Shown piece after piece: positions 57,601 through 62,904 of a stretch of 64,000 bases of DNA; within the stretch, counting starts at the first letter, position 1, and every line of letters begins with the position of its first letter. This DNA comes from Ephydatia muelleri (taxonomy: Eukaryota; Porifera; Demospongiae; Spongillida; Spongillidae): NCBI GenBank assembly GCA_013339895.1, contig JABACO010000003.1, positions 1,787,860-1,851,859 on the forward strand. The letters run 5' to 3'. The notes below the pieces were generated by a model. It saw only the letters and a program-made list of their open reading frames with translations, did no database searches and was not told the origin of the DNA. A program made the translations under genes and the position numbers.

Positions 57601-59323
57601 GGAAGGCCACATGCATGTACCAGTTGTGTATTTACACAACATGCTGGGTGAAGTCTATTGCTATGTATTATAATATCCACTAAAGTAAAACAATATAGTG
57701 GTACATTATATGGATCAGGCTAAAATGACAGAGAATTTATTCTGTAAACAGTGTTGATGACCGTAACACCCTCAAATACCAGACAAAGAATACTGTACAC
57801 TGAGAAAGAGAATGCACTGCTCAGCCTGTCATTCCACATGACTCCTATTAGAGCATATGCACACTAGTCACTACCCTTTGAGAATATCTTTGAGAATTGT
57901 GCACCAATTATATAACCCCTTTTACTATTGCAATTAATCCTCTTTTTTGTGCAGAGTCTACCTCCCAGCCGTTGCCACCATTAGGGTAGTGTATTATCGT
58001 CTGTGTAATGACAAACGTTGGTTTTGATCCCTTCCCTCAATAAGCACCATGACCTATTCAGTACCGGACTACTATGTGAATACTATTTACTGCTGAATGG
58101 CTCACAGCTACCTGAATATTACTTTGCCTTTTCTGTTTTGTTTCTTATTTTATTGGTTTGCATATTGATCTAGCAACGAGTTTTGTACTTTTGTATGTTT
58201 ATGCAAAGTGCAGAATTGATTTTTTGCATCCATCAAGGGCCTGAAAATAAAATTACCAAATTACCTGATTGCTGTATTAAAAGCTAAATGCAGACTGTCT
58301 TTAAATACTGTACCTTTGTCTTTAGAGTGTTCGAATCGCCAGCCTTTGTCAAAAATGATTTTTCAAGTCATGGAAAAACAGTTGGAAGGTTAGTTTGCCA
58401 TCTGTGGGTAATGAAAGTTATGTGTACTTGTGCATTATTGTGCAGGGAGACCCAATAGACATATGAACATTGTATTCAGTTGGGCTAAGGCTTGATTGCA
58501 AGTTTATTCTTTAATCATATAACCGATCATACATTTCAAAACTGATTCATGTGATTTTTTTCACAAGCTTAGTGAAGATTTGTACTTTAAGTGCTACCCT
58601 AAACCTCCATTATAATAGAATTCCAAAATGGCTAATCTGGCATAGCGTTGCCTTGCATGTAATATGTTCTGACCCATGGCCACTTGCGAAATTTTTGTTG
58701 TGCAGTTCAAAGACTTCTTCTACACTCACACTAGATTTTCCAGTAGCTCCCATATATCATTACTTACACCATTACAACCTTACCATCAGACCATGTATGT
58801 ACGTTGCCCTCCCCCCCAATGGTCTGTGCAGAGTTTCTTTTGTACAGACACTGGACAGAAGTTTTCATTAATATATGTATGGAGTGGATAATTTGATGTA
58901 CTAAAGTCACCAGTGCATATTGCCACTGCAGACCCACTTATCTCGCCTCCTTAAAGTGACAATTCTTTTATGACATCATTTCTTACTAACTACAATCCCT
59001 ATGTGCCTTTATTCATTGTCTGAACTATTTGTTACCTTGTATCCCTCCCTCCAGAGGCACCCACTTTGCTGAATTTATTATCCTTCTCCGAACGTGCAGT
59101 GAATATTGCTGAACAGATTGGAGTTAATTACCTCATGTTTGGAATGATTCTGCTGCAGGACGATAATGGAGCAGTTGTGAAAGCATTAGAGGAAGAGCAT
59201 CGCGGGAAGGCTGAAAAAATCAATATAGCCATATTCCAGAAATGGCTTGACGGAAAGGGTATGAGACCTGTGACTTGGTCCACTCTGGTGACTGTATTAC
59301 AAAAGATTAGAACATGGAATTGA
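20256..59323 (+). CDS. Ankyrin(n)-Roc-COR-Death domain protein (whole gene span)
   Basis: A multi-exon gene, listed exon by exon below. In order it codes for a short N-terminus, at least 18 single-repeat ankyrin exons, an exon with more ankyrin sequence plus the P-loop GNSGAGKST, Roc pieces ending in VVGTHVDLL, a COR-like region of ~400 residues, small phase-1 linker exons and a C-terminal Death domain. Ank-Roc-COR-Death without LRRs is the layout of the DAPK1 C-terminal half, and Roco proteins are GTP-regulated. Death domains recruit signalling partners, so an intracellular receptor or apoptosis adaptor is inferred. Ankyrin exons share phase 0, so any number can be spliced without a frame change. 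The Roc part is broken in this sequence, so the gene may be inactive. The start and the exact mRNA are uncertain. Confidence 0.75.
20394..20492 (+). CDS. Ankyrin exon 0 (N-terminal cap repeat)
   Basis: Exactly 99 bp between TATATAG and GTGAGA, phase 0-0. It codes for KLRAAAEVGNVKEIVRLLH with LGTDIDAADW, a clear ankyrin repeat (A-A-x-x-G-x-V-x-x-I-V-R-L-L, D-I-D-A-x-D). It is more diverged from the downstream exons than those are from each other, as expected for the ancestral capping repeat. Confidence 0.8.
20872..21060. repeat. Subterminal palindrome cluster of the Ginger-like element
   Basis: Dense GCGCAATCGATCG, ATCGATCGCGC and GATCGATTGCGC motifs, self-complementary at several spacings. 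The same arrangement recurs at 63674-63850. Likely transposase-binding sites or a hairpin-forming end. Confidence 0.75.
21402..21770 (-). pseudogene. Ginger-like transposon: Ulp1-like protease end and PHD finger
   Basis: Minus strand. VQLQDNGYACGELAVAFATS is the catalytic-Cys region of a Ulp1/SENP-type cysteine protease (usual N-x-x-D-C-G; here Y-A-C-G, with the Asp lost). After it comes a PHD finger, YCKCRAPDNGKLMIRCCNC with GFHPECIGV (C-x-C ... C-x2-C-x4-H-x2-C). This joins a protease and a histone-tail reader to an integrase in one element. The same PHD region recurs at the very end of the window. Confidence 0.7.
21923..22540 (-). pseudogene. Ginger-like transposon: post-integrase Cys-rich region and Ulp1-like start
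   Basis: Minus strand, the frame after the integrase. It shows GGKVTIGIPKMDRAKTDMPR, typical of the linker after the core in these elements, then a cysteine-rich block CCKCSNGCKTNWCICRKNG followed by IQCSSICHN. The next motif, WLSDMHMEAAHVLLREAF, is usual at the start of the Ulp1-like protease domain of the same elements. The part with the protease His and Asp is missing, and a 29-bp tandem duplication (21866-21920) interrupts the gene. Confidence 0.65.
22551..23455 (-). pseudogene. Ginger-like transposase, rve integrase core
   Basis: Minus strand. The frame contains IDMRHSPDNEYNYIGHFMDH (first catalytic Asp), GPPKIFHSDNGREFVNNLI (second Asp) and SQSQGLVERGNRTVEQKI (catalytic Glu), so all three D-D-E residues of a retroviral-type integrase core are present. 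A proline/acid-rich tail follows the conserved FGRYPPVGI. The host genes KRBA2 and SCAND3 carry similar cores, and these are domesticated relatives. The N-terminus is missing and the frame ends at TAA 22548-22550, one base out of frame with the next coding block. Confidence concerns the integrase identity; the element class is less certain. Confidence 0.8.
23500..23842 (+). other. Conserved intron block upstream of ankyrin exon 1
   Basis: Holds the block found before most ankyrin exons: GTGTTCTTCTATCCTC, a GGGGAGGGGTGGGAGG stretch, TATGTTCCTCACA, GAGACTTTG, then TGACATTGGTGGTAC and ATGCACTTATCATTACAG. The likely branch region and acceptor are part of the duplicated module. Confidence 0.6.
23843..23941 (+). 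CDS. Ankyrin exon 1 (class A)
   Basis: 99 bp, ATTACAG/ to /GTGAGT. Codes WGWTALMLASKAGKVECVKV with ILDRSAEINMQHK, a complete 33-residue ankyrin repeat. More diverged (K, S and I substitutions) than later class A exons. Confidence 0.85.
24226..24810 (+). other. Ankyrin module lacking its exon
   Basis: The intron-type sequence (CTATAAATAGAAC, GTGGATGCACATC, the GGGGAGGGGTGGGAGG block, TGACATTGGTGGTACACCCA) is present in normal order up to about 24810. The acceptor and exon that should follow are missing and unrelated sequence begins. A relic of a deleted repeat. Confidence 0.55.
25219..25317 (+). CDS. Ankyrin exon 2 (class A)
   Basis: 99 bp, ATTACAG/ to /GTGAGT. Codes DGATALMMASAAGRVECIKL with LLDRGAKVNMQDE. 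Confidence 0.88.
26063..26161 (+). CDS. Ankyrin exon 3 (class A)
   Basis: 99 bp, ATTACAG/ to /GTAAGT. Codes WGKTALTNASEAGKVECMKM with LLNRGAEVNMQDK. Confidence 0.88.
26440..27180. other. Unassigned intron sequence
   Basis: AT-rich sequence within the intron between ankyrin exons 3 and 4 that is not shared with the other modules. No terminal repeats found; it may be an old insertion. Confidence 0.4.
27190..27660 (+). repeat. GT-microsatellite-bearing satellite units
   Basis: Roughly two and a half units of a ~200-250 bp repeat: GCCATGCACACTAGATGAGT, GTCCAC, a (GT)n core, TGTGTATTAACCTGTGTG, CCAAAGCTCGACC, TTCCCTAGTTTGA, CCCCAC. The GT run at 27547-27640 is the longest. The same family recurs at 41.7-44.9 kb and 48.9-49.6 kb. 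Confidence 0.75.
27717..27818 (+). CDS. Ankyrin exon 4 (class A, one codon longer)
   Basis: 102 bp, ATTACAG/ to /GTGAGT. Codes EGWTALMMVTEAGNLMECMK with MLLDRGAKVNMQDM; an extra residue (NLM in place of QV) lies before the E-C-M-K helix. Still phase 0-0. Confidence 0.85.
28785..28883 (+). CDS. Ankyrin exon 5 (class A, start of trio 1)
   Basis: 99 bp, ATTACAG/ to /GTGATT, an unusual donor shared only with exon 8. Codes DGQTALMKASVAGQVECMKM with LLDRGAEVNMQDK. Confidence 0.85.
29301..29390 (+). CDS. Ankyrin exon 6 (class B, 90 bp)
   Basis: TTTACAG/ to /GTGAGTTTGAG. The first three codons of the module are missing, yet the frame is kept: TALKIAYDLGHIECVKILV with DKGAQVNCQDG. Class B is marked by A-Y-D-L-G-H-I and the GTGAGTTTGAG donor. 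Confidence 0.8.
29655..29753 (+). CDS. Ankyrin exon 7 (class C)
   Basis: 99 bp, ATTACAG/ to /GTGAGTGCAG. Codes WGETKLLKAAEEGQVEHVKL with LLDAGVQVNVQNK. Class C is marked by D-A/T-G-V-Q-V-N-V-Q-N. Confidence 0.85.
30120..30218 (+). CDS. Ankyrin exon 8 (class A, trio 2)
   Basis: 99 bp, ATTACAG/ to /GTGATT. Codes LRWTALMVASAAGQVECVKM with LLDRGAEVNIQDK. The upstream intron is shortened by a deletion that fuses the GTCTTAAAGGC block to the acceptor block. Confidence 0.87.
30701..30799 (+). CDS. Ankyrin exon 9 (class B, trio 2)
   Basis: 99 bp, TTTACAG/ to /GTGAGTTTGAG. Codes WGLTALMIAYDLGHIECVKM with LVDKGAQVNIQDT. Confidence 0.88.
31368..31466 (+). CDS. Ankyrin exon 10 (class C, trio 2)
   Basis: 99 bp, ATTACAG/ to /GTGAAT. 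Codes WGWTALVKASEAGPIECVKL with LLDTGVQVNVQNK. Confidence 0.87.
32172..32270 (+). CDS. Ankyrin exon 11 (class A', trio 3)
   Basis: 99 bp, ATTACAG/ to /GTGAAT. Codes NGSTALMKASEAGQVAGVKV with LLDRGAEVNMHDK. Class A' has G-V-K-V where A has E-C-M/V-K. Confidence 0.87.
33047..33148 (+). CDS. Ankyrin exon 12 (class B, trio 3, one codon longer)
   Basis: 102 bp, TTTACAG/ to /GTGAGTTTGAG. Codes WGQTALMMAYDLGHIECARM with LVDKGAQVNIQATW; a trailing extra codon precedes the donor. Confidence 0.83.
33689..33787 (+). CDS. Ankyrin exon 13 (class C, trio 3)
   Basis: 99 bp, ATTACAG/ to /GTGAGTGCAG. Codes WGWTALSMASEAGRVECVKL with LLDAGVQVNVQNE. Confidence 0.88.
34469..34567 (+). CDS. Ankyrin exon 14 (class A', trio 4)
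   Basis: 99 bp, ATTACAG/ to /GTGAAT. Codes DGWTALSMASEAGQVEGVKV with LLDRGAEVNLQDK. Its first half is nearly identical to that of exon 13, which suggests local gene conversion. Confidence 0.87.
35321..35419 (+). CDS. Ankyrin exon 15 (class B, trio 4)
   Basis: 99 bp, ATTACAG/ to /GTGAGTTTGAG. Codes WGKTALMIAFDLGHIECVKM with LVDKRAQVNIQDT; the usual Gly of the K-G-A turn is Arg here. Confidence 0.87.
35666..37104 (-). mobile_element. Composite Tc1/mariner-like insertion with two left ends
   Basis: Between ankyrin exons 15 and 16, intron sequence shared with other trios is interrupted from CAATAGCAGTCAAAT (35666) to TTTGACCGGTACTA (37104), with TA on both sides. A second left end, CAGTAGCGGTCAAAT, starts at 36187 after its own TA. 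The ~200-bp sequence after each left end is the same, so this is either a nested insertion or a duplicated end. Removing 1,439 bp restores the normal spacing of the trio. Confidence 0.75.
36668..36946 (-). pseudogene. Tc1-like transposase, N-terminal DNA-binding part
   Basis: Minus strand. The frame has APIICNLLQAENLSCTRENV, VLFLKRYVETHSITRKPGS, then LSKVTAEIKALVVQQM and DDETT, a helix-turn-helix region like that of Tc1/Pogo-type transposases (PTICKLL, GxxxFLKRY, GRPSKxT). The GRP motif is changed to EFL. The catalytic DDE part is largely deleted in the 918-bp element. Confidence 0.65.
37404..37502 (+). CDS. Ankyrin exon 16 (class C, trio 4)
   Basis: 99 bp, ATTACAG/ to /GTGAAT. Codes WGWTALVKASEAGQVECVKL with LLDAGVQVNVQNE. 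Confidence 0.88.
38147..38245 (+). CDS. Ankyrin exon 17 (class A', trio 5)
   Basis: 99 bp with a slightly altered acceptor, ACTGCAG/ rather than ATTACAG/, to /GTGAAT. Codes DGWTALMKASVAGHVEGVKV with LLDRGAEVNMHDK. Last complete ankyrin exon of the array. Confidence 0.85.
39016..39075 (+). pseudogene. Truncated ankyrin exon 18 (class B, trio 5)
   Basis: TTTACAG/ then CGKAALMIAYDLGHIECVKM as in class B, but after AAGATGCT the sequence jumps to intron material from the next module (ATTAATGTTTTTG). No donor follows, so the exon cannot be spliced normally. The deletion marks the decayed end of the array. Confidence 0.8.
39420..40224. mobile_element. 805-bp palindromic (fold-back) element
   Basis: The left arm, 39420-39805, and right arm, 39839-40224, are 386 bp each and near-perfect inverted copies, separated by a 33-bp loop. 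The ends are GGGTCAGTTTCCGAG / CTCGGAAACTGACCC, and ATAT flanks both sides (39416-39419, 40225-40228). It lies within the CTATAAATAGAAC block of an ankyrin-module intron, whose sequence resumes directly after it. No protein is coded. Its transcript would form a ~386-bp hairpin. Confidence 0.85.
40229..40420 (+). other. Ankyrin module relic without exon
   Basis: After the palindrome, module sequence continues (CTATAAATAGAACAC, CTTAGTACGAATTTGTCC, CTGATATTGGTGATAC) and then jumps to post-exon intron sequence (ACTGTGTACATGCAATGCAG). The whole exon and its acceptor have been deleted. Confidence 0.65.
40420..41700. other. Module-derived intron, then unassigned sequence
   Basis: Decayed ankyrin-intron sequence up to about 40860, then sequence without recognisable genes. 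A 105-codon frame at 41064-41381 starts with a hydrophobic stretch but has no other support. Confidence 0.45.
41700..42760 (+). repeat. GT-core satellite array, plus orientation
   Basis: About four units of the GCCATGCACACTAGATGAGT / (GT)n / CCCTAGTTTGACCCC repeat in head-to-tail order, with cores of different length and purity (the longest pure GT is 41750-41806). Cys/Val-rich open frames here are artefacts of the repeat. Confidence 0.75.
42830..43460 (-). repeat. GT-core satellite array, inverted orientation
   Basis: The same family now reads as (CA)n on the plus strand, with ACACTCATCTATCA and GGGTAGAGTGGGG flanks. It faces the preceding array, making a large imperfect inverted arrangement. 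Confidence 0.7.
43470..43860. other. Conserved spacer of the satellite family
   Basis: TCCCACTGTACA, CACCAAGATGAAA, CATGCATGGAATA and TCTTTAGTAGCTACATGTAC recur at 44915-45020 and 49630-49770, so the spacer belongs to a longer repeated unit. No gene seen. Confidence 0.5.
43860..44930 (-). repeat. GT-core satellite array, inverted orientation, second block
   Basis: Three to four units with (CA)n or mixed CA/GA cores and the usual flanks, ending in the TCCCACTGTACAATGG spacer. Confidence 0.7.
45026..45891 (-). mobile_element. Non-autonomous hAT-like element
   Basis: The ends are TAGGGTTTGTATCCG (left) and CGGATACAAACCCTA (right), flanked by a perfect 8-bp duplication GTGATGTA at 45018-45025 and 45892-45899. 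Eight-base duplications and ends of this type are typical of hAT elements. Subterminal regions are rich in TCCGGATT/AATCCGGA. On the minus strand an ATG in good context (AAAATGG) starts MADEKREFKTGDFVVCKWDV, perhaps the first exon of the lost transposase. A (CA)n tract fills the middle. Confidence 0.85.
45425..45628 (+). repeat. (CA)n microsatellite inside the hAT-like element
   Basis: CA-rich tract with CTCACACACA interruptions, purest at 45590-45628. It adds about 200 bp to the element. Confidence 0.95.
45900..46375. other. No recognisable gene
   Basis: Starts with the satellite spacer (TCTTTAGCAGCTACATGTAC) and continues as unassigned sequence. Confidence 0.45.
46380..46860 (-). pseudogene. 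DDE transposase C-terminal remnant (piggyBac-derived-like)
   Basis: Minus strand. INNHMRQRGLALHGNKTAWQ is followed by WTNRVLTTVLVIVETDAFLL, resembling the C-terminal helices of PGBD-type transposases (I-D-x-x-N-x-x-M-R, W-x-x-R-x-x-x-T, T-D-A-x-x-x-Y). A later frame gives CSVCRSPCSKNCCRVC and DASNGKIVALCG, like the closing zinc-ribbon of such proteins. Stops and frame changes separate the pieces. Family assignment is tentative. Confidence 0.4.
47009..47864 (+). repeat. 30-bp tandem repeat, about 28 units
   Basis: Unit ATTTATCCTCCATGCATGGG followed by CCATGATGTT, very homogeneous, with a few changed units (GAACATGATG at 47267 and 47570; shortened unit at 47820). Each unit holds the palindrome CCATGCATGG. 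Because the period is a multiple of three and the unit lacks stops, long decapeptide open frames arise on both strands; these are not evidence of a gene. Confidence 0.95.
47968..48873 (+). mobile_element. Tc1/mariner-like element, internally deleted
   Basis: CAGTAGCGGTCAAATTAAAC at the left end and its near-perfect inverse ending CCGCTACTG at 48873; TA precedes the left end. The inside carries the N-terminal transposase segment KAPTICNLLKAENLSCTREN and VLFLKRYAEM on the plus strand, with a frame change afterwards, and then GRLSKVTADIKALFEQQM. It is 906 bp, the same family as 35666-37104 but in opposite orientation, and inserted in a GT tract. Confidence 0.8.
48875..49640. repeat. GT-core satellite units (both orientations)
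   Basis: A short GT/GC tract at 48875-48905, then flanks and (CA)n cores in inverted orientation up to the TCCCACTGTACAGTGG spacer. Confidence 0.7.
49650..50990. other. No recognisable gene
   Basis: The satellite spacer continues to about 49880. The remainder is unassigned and AT-rich, with short frames only. Confidence 0.5.
50994..51093 (-). pseudogene. Inverted ankyrin pseudo-exon
   Basis: On the minus strand, ATTACAG/ is followed by GAT GGA TGA and then codes TTLMVASVTGNVECVELLL with DGGLQVNVQKK before /GTAAGT. It is an ankyrin module in reverse orientation to the rest of the gene. Two defects are visible: TGA where other exons have TGG, and one extra A in AAAAAAG, making it 100 bp long. 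The upstream intron block is recognisable in reverse up to about 51330. Confidence 0.8.
51400..52295. other. No recognisable gene
   Basis: Unassigned intron sequence with a short (GGAGGT)n tract at 51888-51908. Confidence 0.5.
52304..52980 (-). pseudogene. Gypsy Gag fragment, block 1
   Basis: Minus strand. DRLVCG-like and MALDLAIGIEIEEKGIEDI precede GGRHWAGSC and the intact CCHC knuckle CHSCNKVGHIAKMC. The first knuckle has lost its leading cysteines. Frames change upstream. Typical of Ty3/gypsy Gag. Confidence 0.7.
53180..53324 (+). pseudogene. Partial duplicate of the ankyrin/Roc exon
   Basis: Reads VNLTNNDGHTVMRDEGYGSL then CVFNQVMKMCSDFPADSYGK and VV, matching 54298-54423 of the real exon, then a TGA exactly where LCGNSGAGKS should begin. 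It has no P-loop. It lies in the first block of the tandem duplication. Confidence 0.8.
53430..53990 (-). pseudogene. Gypsy Gag fragment, block 2
   Basis: Minus-strand counterpart of 52304-52980: GGRHWPDHVGFGGAECHSCN, then the rest of the knuckle damaged by a frame change. The first-knuckle Cys is again missing. Confidence 0.65.
54194..54463 (+). CDS. Exon with final ankyrin repeats and Roc P-loop
   Basis: 270 bp, CACTAG/ to CTCAG/GTAAAG, phase 0-0, so it can follow any ankyrin exon directly. It codes SGDTALHLAARAKQVEEKNQ (ankyrin with a longer loop), GIDVNLKNNEGRTAIQDAGY, a helical stretch VFNQVLKMCSDFP, then KVVLCGNSGAGKSTLTQ. The last is a canonical Walker A/G1 motif (G-x4-G-K-S). This is the junction of ankyrin array and GTPase. 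Confidence 0.85.
54781..54825 (+). CDS. Small Roc exon after the P-loop
   Basis: 45 bp, TTGAAG/ to /GTAAGA, phase 0-0. Codes AIINISKPRTTRLAN, which continues the helix after the P-loop in this family (GKSTLTQ-A-I-I). Confidence 0.65.
54830..55945. other. Intron
   Basis: No gene seen. Contains a poly-G run at 55405-55422 and a possible but unconvincing exon near 54944. Confidence 0.5.
55950..57435 (+). CDS. Roc (partial) and COR exon
   Basis: CTCTAG/ to GGGAG/GTGAGC. The first frame reads RFLRREDVIEPLTAGIV. A gap with a frame change at about 56000 follows, where the switch-II D-x-A-G-H segment is missing. Frame two then reads SSHSACLEAISLDSPAIFLL, EVYYWSSMIDGVCHKCPQ and SVIVVGTHVDLL (G4-like THVD) until TGA at 56221. 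Adding one T at AAATTG would restore the first frame, which runs open for 400 residues. That part is the COR-like region: LVDIIAVNLTKIY, SPPISMMCHLMLAFLKEKLP, EKGLIVFIP, VVNGALFAD, and MITQFMIHFEIGQAV. COR normally mediates dimerisation of Roco proteins. The exon ends in phase 1. Confidence 0.7.
57493..57531 (+). CDS. Phase-1 linker exon 1
   Basis: 39 bp, TATTGCAG/ to /GTCAGT. Codes ASDVVCQVVPPAEG between COR and Death domain. The phase (1-1) matches the preceding and following exons. Confidence 0.55.
57700..58320. other. Intron
   Basis: AT-rich; a possible 31-bp exon at 57957-57987 does not keep phase (see rejected items). Confidence 0.5.
58326..58388 (+). CDS. Phase-1 linker exon 2
   Basis: 63 bp, CTTTAG/ to /GTTAGT. 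Codes ECSNRQPLSKMIFQVMEKQ then LEG. Phase 1-1, so it can be included or skipped without a frame change. Confidence 0.45.
59055..59323 (+). CDS. Terminal exon with Death domain
   Basis: CCTCCAG/ to stop TGA 59321-59323. After EAPTLLNLLSF it reads AVNIAEQIGVNYLMFGMILL, QDDNGAVVKALEEEHRGKAE, NIAIFQKWLDGKGMRPVTWS and TLVTVLQKI. The helix pattern fits a Death-fold domain, with W-L/W-x-x-L in the helices before the end (K-W-L-D-G, T-W-x-x-L). It is the C-terminal effector module expected in DAPK/UNC5-like proteins. Confidence 0.75.
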
Positions 59324-60577
59324 ACATGGAATTGAACTTTGTATATAACAGAATTGTAGCATCGTTTATTGGTGTTTATACCCATACTTTATAAGAGTTT
59401 AATGGTTTGCAAGATTGTATGTAAACCTTATAGATGATTTGGTATGAATTGTGACAATGCATTCTCTTTCTCAGTGCACATTATTTTTGGCTTCATCTGA
59501 ATCAATTTCAGCTTATAAAACTGTAATTTCAGAACTGAAATGAAATGGGTGCATACTGGCTTTTAACTGTGAAGTTGGCTCCACTGTCTCAGTAATATGT
59601 TACTGATTGTGTCACTGTATACAATTATGCATATTGGATGTCAGATTGGGTTTGCTAAAAGCAAGGAAAGTTGTGAGTTTGATAGGAAGCATTAAGCCAC
59701 AATGAGCAGTGCTAAAATTTCGTGCTGTGTGATTTCAAATGTGACTCCATGCGATCTCACAGGGGACGGGACGCAGGTGGCAAGTGAAAGAAGTGAGTCT
59801 CATATTGTTCTATACGTATCACCACCCACCACAAACTATACATGAGTGGTAATGGGGTGTGGGCTAGTTAATAATTCAAGCACTTTATACCTTCATATCA
59901 TGTCAATGGAAACAATGTCACGAACAATGCAGGTAACCATAGTGTTCAAAATGCGACACAGCACTACTGTTCATAGATCACCTTGAAATATGGTTGTTTG
60001 GTAGCATGTTACCTGTAGAAAATGACATCATTGATTACTAAAGTTACGGGAATGCTAAGATGACCAGAAGATAGGGATCAACAGGTTGAATATCACAAGT
60101 TAGGAATTAGTGTAATGTTGATGGTCTACCAAGTCATCATATTTTCTATCTGCAATGGCCAACACATCTAGAAAGATATGAAGGTTCTCTGCTGTGATAT
60201 GTGTGGCTCTCTGCACAGCACTGAGAAGTTGATCCATCCTAACCCTTGCAGACAACTTGACTCATTTTCTGTCGTCAGATGTTTTGCATGCAGCTCTGCA
60301 GCAATATCATTGGGATCAATCTTCTCTAAGATCTGCATAGAACTTTACAAAGACTTCACTTTATTTCATTGCCTCTGCATGAGAGCACAATTATGTGAGT
60401 GCGTGCATACACACAATCTCAGGACAATAGTCTGCTTCCTCCCAAATTTAGCCTAACATTGGACGTACACCCTTGCACTAGCAGTACTGTACTTCACTGG
60501 CAAATAGTGGCTCCTCGACCATCATGGGCAGTATGGATGGATTTATTCCTACAGGATATGTGCTCCTGATCTGTGTG

Positions 60578-60656
60578 TCATGATGCACACATGCATGTGG
60601 GTCATGGATGCACACATGCATGTGGGCCATGTGATGCACACATGCATATGGGTCAG
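60578..60656 (+). repeat. Three-unit ~27-bp tandem repeat
   Basis: Units of GATGCACACATGCATGTGGG plus a short variable end (TCATG, CCATGT, TCAG). Confidence 0.8.
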
Positions 60657-60935
60657 CCTTTCCCTGTCTACACACTGCAGCTCTTGCGTACTTCTCAGTC
60701 CAGTAGCCTCCTGACGACACATGGGATTTTCTCAAGTAACCTTCCAAAAGCTGCAGCTAAAAGGAGTGCCTGCTTAATACTTATACGAAACTAACATAAA
60801 AATAAGGGTTGTTTAGAAGTTTGAAAGCATATGTCATTTGGATTATTTTAACGTGAAATCAAGCATTTCTTAGTAATTGAGACTGGCAATAGTATCCATG
60901 GAATAACTTGACAACGCGCGCGCAAACGATAATTG

Positions 60936-61081
60936 GGATCGTTTCCTCGACCTAACGCACGTTTGTTTAAGTGTTCCATTTTTTTTCATATTCTAGAATT
61001 TTTAATTTAGCCATACATTATATATTTCTACTGGAAATTTAATAATGTATGCGCTAAGTTCCTTTTTCGCGGAAACGATCC
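60936..61081. mobile_element. Short inverted-repeat element
   Basis: GGATCGTTTCC at 60936-60946 and its exact inverse GGAAACGATCC at 61071-61081 bound 146 bp of AT-rich sequence. Target duplication not clear. Confidence 0.4.
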
Positions 61082-62586
61082 TATTATAGTGAATTTGCAC
61101 TTTCCACAAACCTTATTTTACACCCTAGCTTCACTGTTCTTTGACTGTTGTCACTGGAACCATGCAGCACTTTATTGATAGGGTCAGTGCCGTGCCGCTA
61201 CCCAACACCAAATACAGTAGCATGAATGGTAGTTACGTAAGGTTGCTATGGATTGTCAAATCAATTGATCGCATACTCGCATGCATTATCAATCCGCGGC
61301 CGTAGTGTTTATACTGTAAGCGATAAACGCTTACGTCATGGTGGGTCTACTAGTACGGCGTACGGCTTTCTACTCTACAAAGTGCGACATAACAAAGGCA
61401 ACAATAGACAAGCTCAAGTGTAGTGCATAGTGTGGCAAGTAGAACTTACATGATTGGTCATATTCTACGTGTGTTATGATTGGCTATTAATATATATATA
61501 TATAATTATGGTGGGTTGCCACGCAACCGGGTTGTTGTATTTTCAGTATTGGAGTATCGATACTTGGGAAGTATACGTACGCTACAATAGAGAACTCCAG
61601 TAGTGAGGGACTCCGCTCCCATATCGATCTCAGTGACGATGGTGAAAAGAGGGCTGATCTATACTATACAACTGATTTCCATCGCCGATCAATATCGTTT
61701 TCAGTCGGCAACCACTAGAATATAAGGAGCTGTTTTTCGGAACGAAGCTACATGTTCATACAATAGCTAGGGGTGCTGCCAGTCGCAGGTTCCTTGATCA
61801 GTGACGTACGAAGAAGGAAGCTGTTCTGGTGCATCGGGGCTCCATTCAGAATTTTCTGACGGACCCAGTGAGCGTAATCAAATGCTTGGAATTTTAATCG
61901 TAGTACGTCAGAAAATTCCAACATTCTGATTAAAAAGCGCCAACATTCCGACTCACAAGAGCAACTTATTAGCCAATGCTTAAATACGGTTGGGTCTGGG
62001 TACGGGACTACTCCAGGTGGGGCTTGTAGTTATTATATTCATATGAGTAAGGTATGTATTTCTGCTGAGTAATTAACAAATGGAACCTGCCCTTTACACT
62101 CGTTTAAAATATTACAGCTATTACATTAGTCTGGAGATGACTTTCTAGTCCAGTACACGTACGGTTTATATAGCTGCAGGTATTGAACTGGTCGAGTTCA
62201 ATAACGAATCAGCCCCGCATTGAACTATAGTGCAGCAGCGAACATAATGGCATATGGAAATGGTAGGCAATTTAATAATGTCAGAAAACGAACTACATGT
62301 AAATCCATTACATGTACAGCACCAAATTAAATTTAGTACTACTACTCTACGAGTCCCTTGTACTGCATTGATCGATTTCCACACACAGATTATGCAGTGC
62401 GATTTTCTGGTGGCGTGTTATACTACTGGAGGTCAAAGAATTCAAATGCGGTGGCCTGTGTATAGCTTCGCTGGTACTGTTTTTAAACGTCGATTAACGT
62501 TGAGAGCACAAAGGGTTAAAGTAGACTATATCTGAATTTGTGACGTAGAGGTGCTCGAGAACCGCTCAGATCAAATCGCTGGTACG

Positions 62587-62895
62587 CAGGGGCGGACGCA
62601 GGATTTAGAGTTGGGGGGGGGGGGGGGGGGGGGGGGGCCCAATTGGCGTATCCAGGATACGAAAAGTGGGAGGCGCTTCAGGTCCGATATACGAAAAGTG
62701 GGGGGGGGGCATTCCGCTTCAAATACCTTTGGGCGCACAGAAAATATCTACATGTACCTACCTACGTGCTACCTAGGTATACTTCACACGCGCGCGCGAA
62801 TGAATACATGCCGGCAAAGGTTTTGTCATCCATATGCGGTTAGGGGGGGCGTGCGCCCTCCACGCCCCCCCCCCCCCCCCCTAAATCCGCCACTG
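62587..62895. mobile_element. 309-bp GC-rich inverted-repeat element
   Basis: Left end CAGGGGCGGACGCAGGATTT; the right end on the opposite strand reads CAGTGGCGGATTTAGG. GGTACG flanks it exactly (62581-62586, 62896-62901). The inside has poly-G (62613-62637), GGCGTATCCAGGATACG, ATACGAAAAGTGG repeats, a GCGCGCGC patch and poly-C. Same family as 15072-15570. Confidence 0.8.
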
Positions 62896-62904
62896 GGTAC
62901 GTTA

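Larger units (their letters stand above)
59324..62580. other. Downstream region without recognisable genes
   Basis: Probably includes the 3' UTR of the ankyrin gene, though no clear AATAAA is seen close to the stop. A (TA)n stretch lies at 61488-61504. Short frames at 60178-60456 and 62254-62535 have no recognisable domains. Confidence 0.5.

Noticed and set aside
57957..57987. A further linker exon (AGTCTACCTCCCAG...)
   Set aside because: It has an acceptor (TTTGTGCAG) and a GT donor, but 31 bp would change phase 1 to 2 and break the Death-domain frame.
62254..62535. 93-codon open frame
   Set aside because: No recognisable domain, no repeat or splice context; not called as a gene.
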